Below are positions 62,332 through 64,000 of a stretch of 64,000 nucleotides of DNA, piece after piece (the first letter of the stretch is position 1; each line of letters begins with the position of its first letter). The DNA comes from an uncultured Treponema sp. Lineage in GTDB: Bacteria; Spirochaetota; Spirochaetia; Treponematales; Treponemataceae. Location of the stretch: the NCBI GenBank assembly GCA_937901865.1, contig CALDID010000179.1, positions 1 through 64,000 of the forward strand. Direction: 5' to 3'. Both the position numbers and the translations under genes were made by a program. The notes beneath the pieces are model-generated. The model saw nothing but the letters and a program-made list of their open reading frames with translations, had not been told where the DNA came from and ran no database searches.

Positions 62332-62363
62332 AAAAAAAGAGGACTCGTTACAGTCCTCTTTTG
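62332..62363 (-). terminator. Terminator of the beta-helix gene
   Basis: AGAGGACT and AGTCCTCT pair around six bases (CGTTAC), with T tracts on both strands, so it may work in both directions. The minus-strand T tract is the longer one. Confidence 0.8.
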
Positions 62364-62380
62364 AAATCTTGGCTACAAAA

Positions 62381-64000
62381 CTATTTTTCGATTGCTTCAA
62401 ACACCACAAAAACGCCGTCTTTGAGCGCGTTTGCTTCTGTTTTGTCCGAAACAAAGCCCGTCAGCTCAACGTGCAATCCTGTAAGCTGCTTTAGCTCATC
62501 TTCGCTTAACGGCTTTTGCTTTTTATCGCCAAACGACATATCAAAATGCCCTTCCATTTTCGGAGGCTCGCCAGGTGCTTTCATTTCCTGAGATTCTTGA
62601 CCTTTTTTATCTCCCTGTCCTTTCATCTCACCTTGTGGTGGCGGTGGAAGAACAGAAAGTTTATATTCTTTTCCGTCGTCTGTAACAAAGCCGATTGTTG
62701 TCATCGGTGCAGAACCGTATAGTTTTATCACGCCTGTTACTTTGCTCATTTCTTTTGGCATTGGAGGAGGATTTCCTCCCATATTCTCGCAGTGAAAATC
62801 TCCCTGCGTCTGCTGCGAAACAACTTGCACAGCCTTGCGTTCAATCGCAATTCCGATAAGTTTTCCGCCGCCTGAAAGCTTGTAGCTTTTGCCTTTCAGA
62901 GCTTTGTTTGCAGCAGCGTTCTTGTTATAGTAAAGATTATAGCCGTTAGAAATGATGTTCTTAAACTTCTTGTCCGCATCGCTGATTGATTCAATATAGC
63001 TGTCAGCAGTAAGGCGAACTTGCGCATTCTTTGAAAGTGTAAGCGTAACTGCGCCTCCATTATCCGCATTTATCGCGCCTGTGAAAACAACACCGTCTGC
63101 AAAGTCTAAGTTTATCGTGCTGATTTCATCGCAAATAATATCGCCTGTAAGACTTTGCTTCTCTGCCTTAAAATCAAGGTTGCCACCATTCGCCCCTCTT
63201 ACGCCCCAGCCTCTCTCGCTGTTATTTCCGCTTGAGCGAATCAAAACACCCGACGGGAAAGAAAGCGTTGATTGAGAAAGATTGATTTTTGCTCTTGTGT
63301 TTGTGATATAGAAAAATGCGCCATTAGAAGAACTTTTCAGCGTGGAGTTTTTCACATTCAAAACGCTTGTGCCGACTCCTGCATCGCCAGAAAAGCTTTG
63401 GTAAAGCATAATGCCGTTCGGTCCTGCGCCCTCAATGTTTGAAGTATCAATCGAAATTGAGTTTTTGCCCTCAATGCACGCAATTTCAGAACCTGTTGCA
63501 CGCCCCGTAAGATTTTTTACACTGATATTTCCCGTAGAATAGATGACAGGAGAGCCTTCGCCTGCGGTGGAAGCCGTTGCACCGTTCACCGAGATAGTTC
63601 CTTCTCCTCTATCGGTGGCAAACGCAGCACAATGCGCGCCCTTTGTATCAATGAATACATCACTCGCATTCACCTCTCCGCCATACGTTGCATCAAGTCC
63701 GCGAGATGAGTTTTGCTTTGTAGAAATGCGCACATTTTTCGCATTTATCTTGCTGCCGTTCCCTGTGGCAAACACCGCATTTGCTCCGTCTGCGTCCGTC
63801 GTAATCGTAACGCCCGAAAGCGACACTGTGCTTTTAGAGCTAGACACAACAGCGGCATTCAAGCCGTAAAAATTGCTTTGTCCATCATTAGAAGTGTTTC
63901 CCGTCTTTGACAATGTCGCATTTGAAACAGTAACTTTTGCACCATTCTTTGCGCTGATTACGCTTTTATCAGCTTCTTCTGCGCTTATTGCTTTTCCTGC
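62381..64000 (-). CDS. Right-handed beta-helix surface protein, 5' end off the window
   Basis: The frame is open to the right edge, so the N-terminus is missing. The visible 539 or so residues are mostly short repeating strands (ISVKNLTGRATGSEIACI, LNVKNSTLKSSSNGAFFY) with the ladder pattern of a parallel beta-helix, as in pectate-lyase-fold adhesins or carbohydrate-binding proteins. A C-terminal segment (about 150 residues) contains a PPPPQGEMKGQGDKKG-like linker and a small domain ending VFVVFEAIEK. Presumably exported; function unknown. The in-frame TTG at 63913 is not the real start. Confidence 0.7.
   Translation of the reverse strand, partial: AGKAISAEEADKSVISAKNGAKVTVSNATLSKTGNTSNDGQSNFYGLNAAVVSSSKSTVSLSGVTITTDADGANAVFATGNGSKINAKNVRISTKQNSSRGLDATYGGEVNASDVFIDTKGAHCAAFATDRGEGTISVNGATASTAGEGSPVIYSTGNISVKNLTGRATGSEIACIEGKNSISIDTSNIEGAGPNGIMLYQSFSGDAGVGTSVLNVKNSTLKSSSNGAFFYITNTRAKINLSQSTLSFPSGVLIRSSGNNSERGWGVRGANGGNLDFKAEKQSLTGDIICDEISTINLDFADGVVFTGAINADNGGAVTLTLSKNAQVRLTADSYIESISDADKKFKNIISNGYNLYYNKNAAANKALKGKSYKLSGGGKLIGIAIERKAVQVVSQQTQGDFHCENMGGNPPPMPKEMSKVTGVIKLYGSAPMTTIGFVTDDGKEYKLSVLPPPPQGEMKGQGDKKGQESQEMKAPGEPPKMEGHFDMSFGDKKQKPLSEDELKQLTGLHVELTGFVSDKTEANALKDGVFVVFEAIEK

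Overview
This window looks like about 64 kb of chromosome from a host-associated, Treponema-like spirochaete. The evidence is a FliS-type flagellar chaperone with a FliA-like promoter, a DUF115/MptE-like motility-associated protein, LamG, TPR and beta-barrel envelope proteins, a homodimeric GlyRS, and an AT-leaning base composition. The genus is inferred from gene content; I could not run a similarity search.

Layout. 1-2105: the end of a phage-like block on the minus strand (DUF6291-like protein, two small ORFs and a coiled-coil structural protein cut by the window edge), with two unusual RNA structures. 2176-2248: initiator tRNA. 2406-7716: SPOR protein, coaE, polA, a coiled-coil protein and fliS. 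7894-12467: rfbA-rfbC-[GGCC-type R-M pair]-rfbB in one tight run; rfbD is not here. 12832-18966: envelope genes (pseudo-deacetylase, zinc ribbon, M23 peptidase, lepB, penicillin-binding protein). 19015-32540: MptE-like protein, HD-GYP-like protein, aldo/keto reductase, glyS, radA-cysE-dacA, M20 peptidase, lipase. 32775-33462: PIN toxin-antitoxin pair. 33514-40267: hisH-hisF, DTW enzyme, GH3 lipoprotein, U32 protein, esterase. 40488-45543: L-rhamnose catabolism (rhaA, rhaM, rhaB, rhaD and an AraC regulator). 45654-55419: uvrC, LamG/FN3 protein, TPR protein, ThpR-like ligase, uxaB, YchJ-like protein, rlmB. 55829-61107: nitrilase, a DUF262/DUF1524 defence-type protein behind a leader ORF and terminator, a half-length carB, and a second PIN toxin-antitoxin pair. 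61134-64000: beta-barrel protein, XRE regulator and a right-handed beta-helix protein cut by the edge.

The genes suggest a cell that both makes dTDP-linked sugars for its surface and eats rhamnose. RhaM and RhaA feed RhaB, and RhaB feeds RhaD, giving DHAP and lactaldehyde; UxaB adds hexuronate use.

The most unusual content is between genes. There are four nearly identical 114-bp MITE-like palindromic elements, one of them inside an older element flanked by 34-bp direct repeats. There are three arrays of contiguous 23-bp units that start at or run into stop codons and differ in sequence from locus to locus. Many gaps carry 13-nt mini-hairpins (5-bp stem, 3-nt loop). Several promoters sit so close to their start codons that the mRNAs should be leaderless. 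The best candidate for an undescribed regulated system is the DUF262 locus: a leaderless 36-codon ORF is translated straight through an intrinsic terminator just upstream of the defence-type gene.
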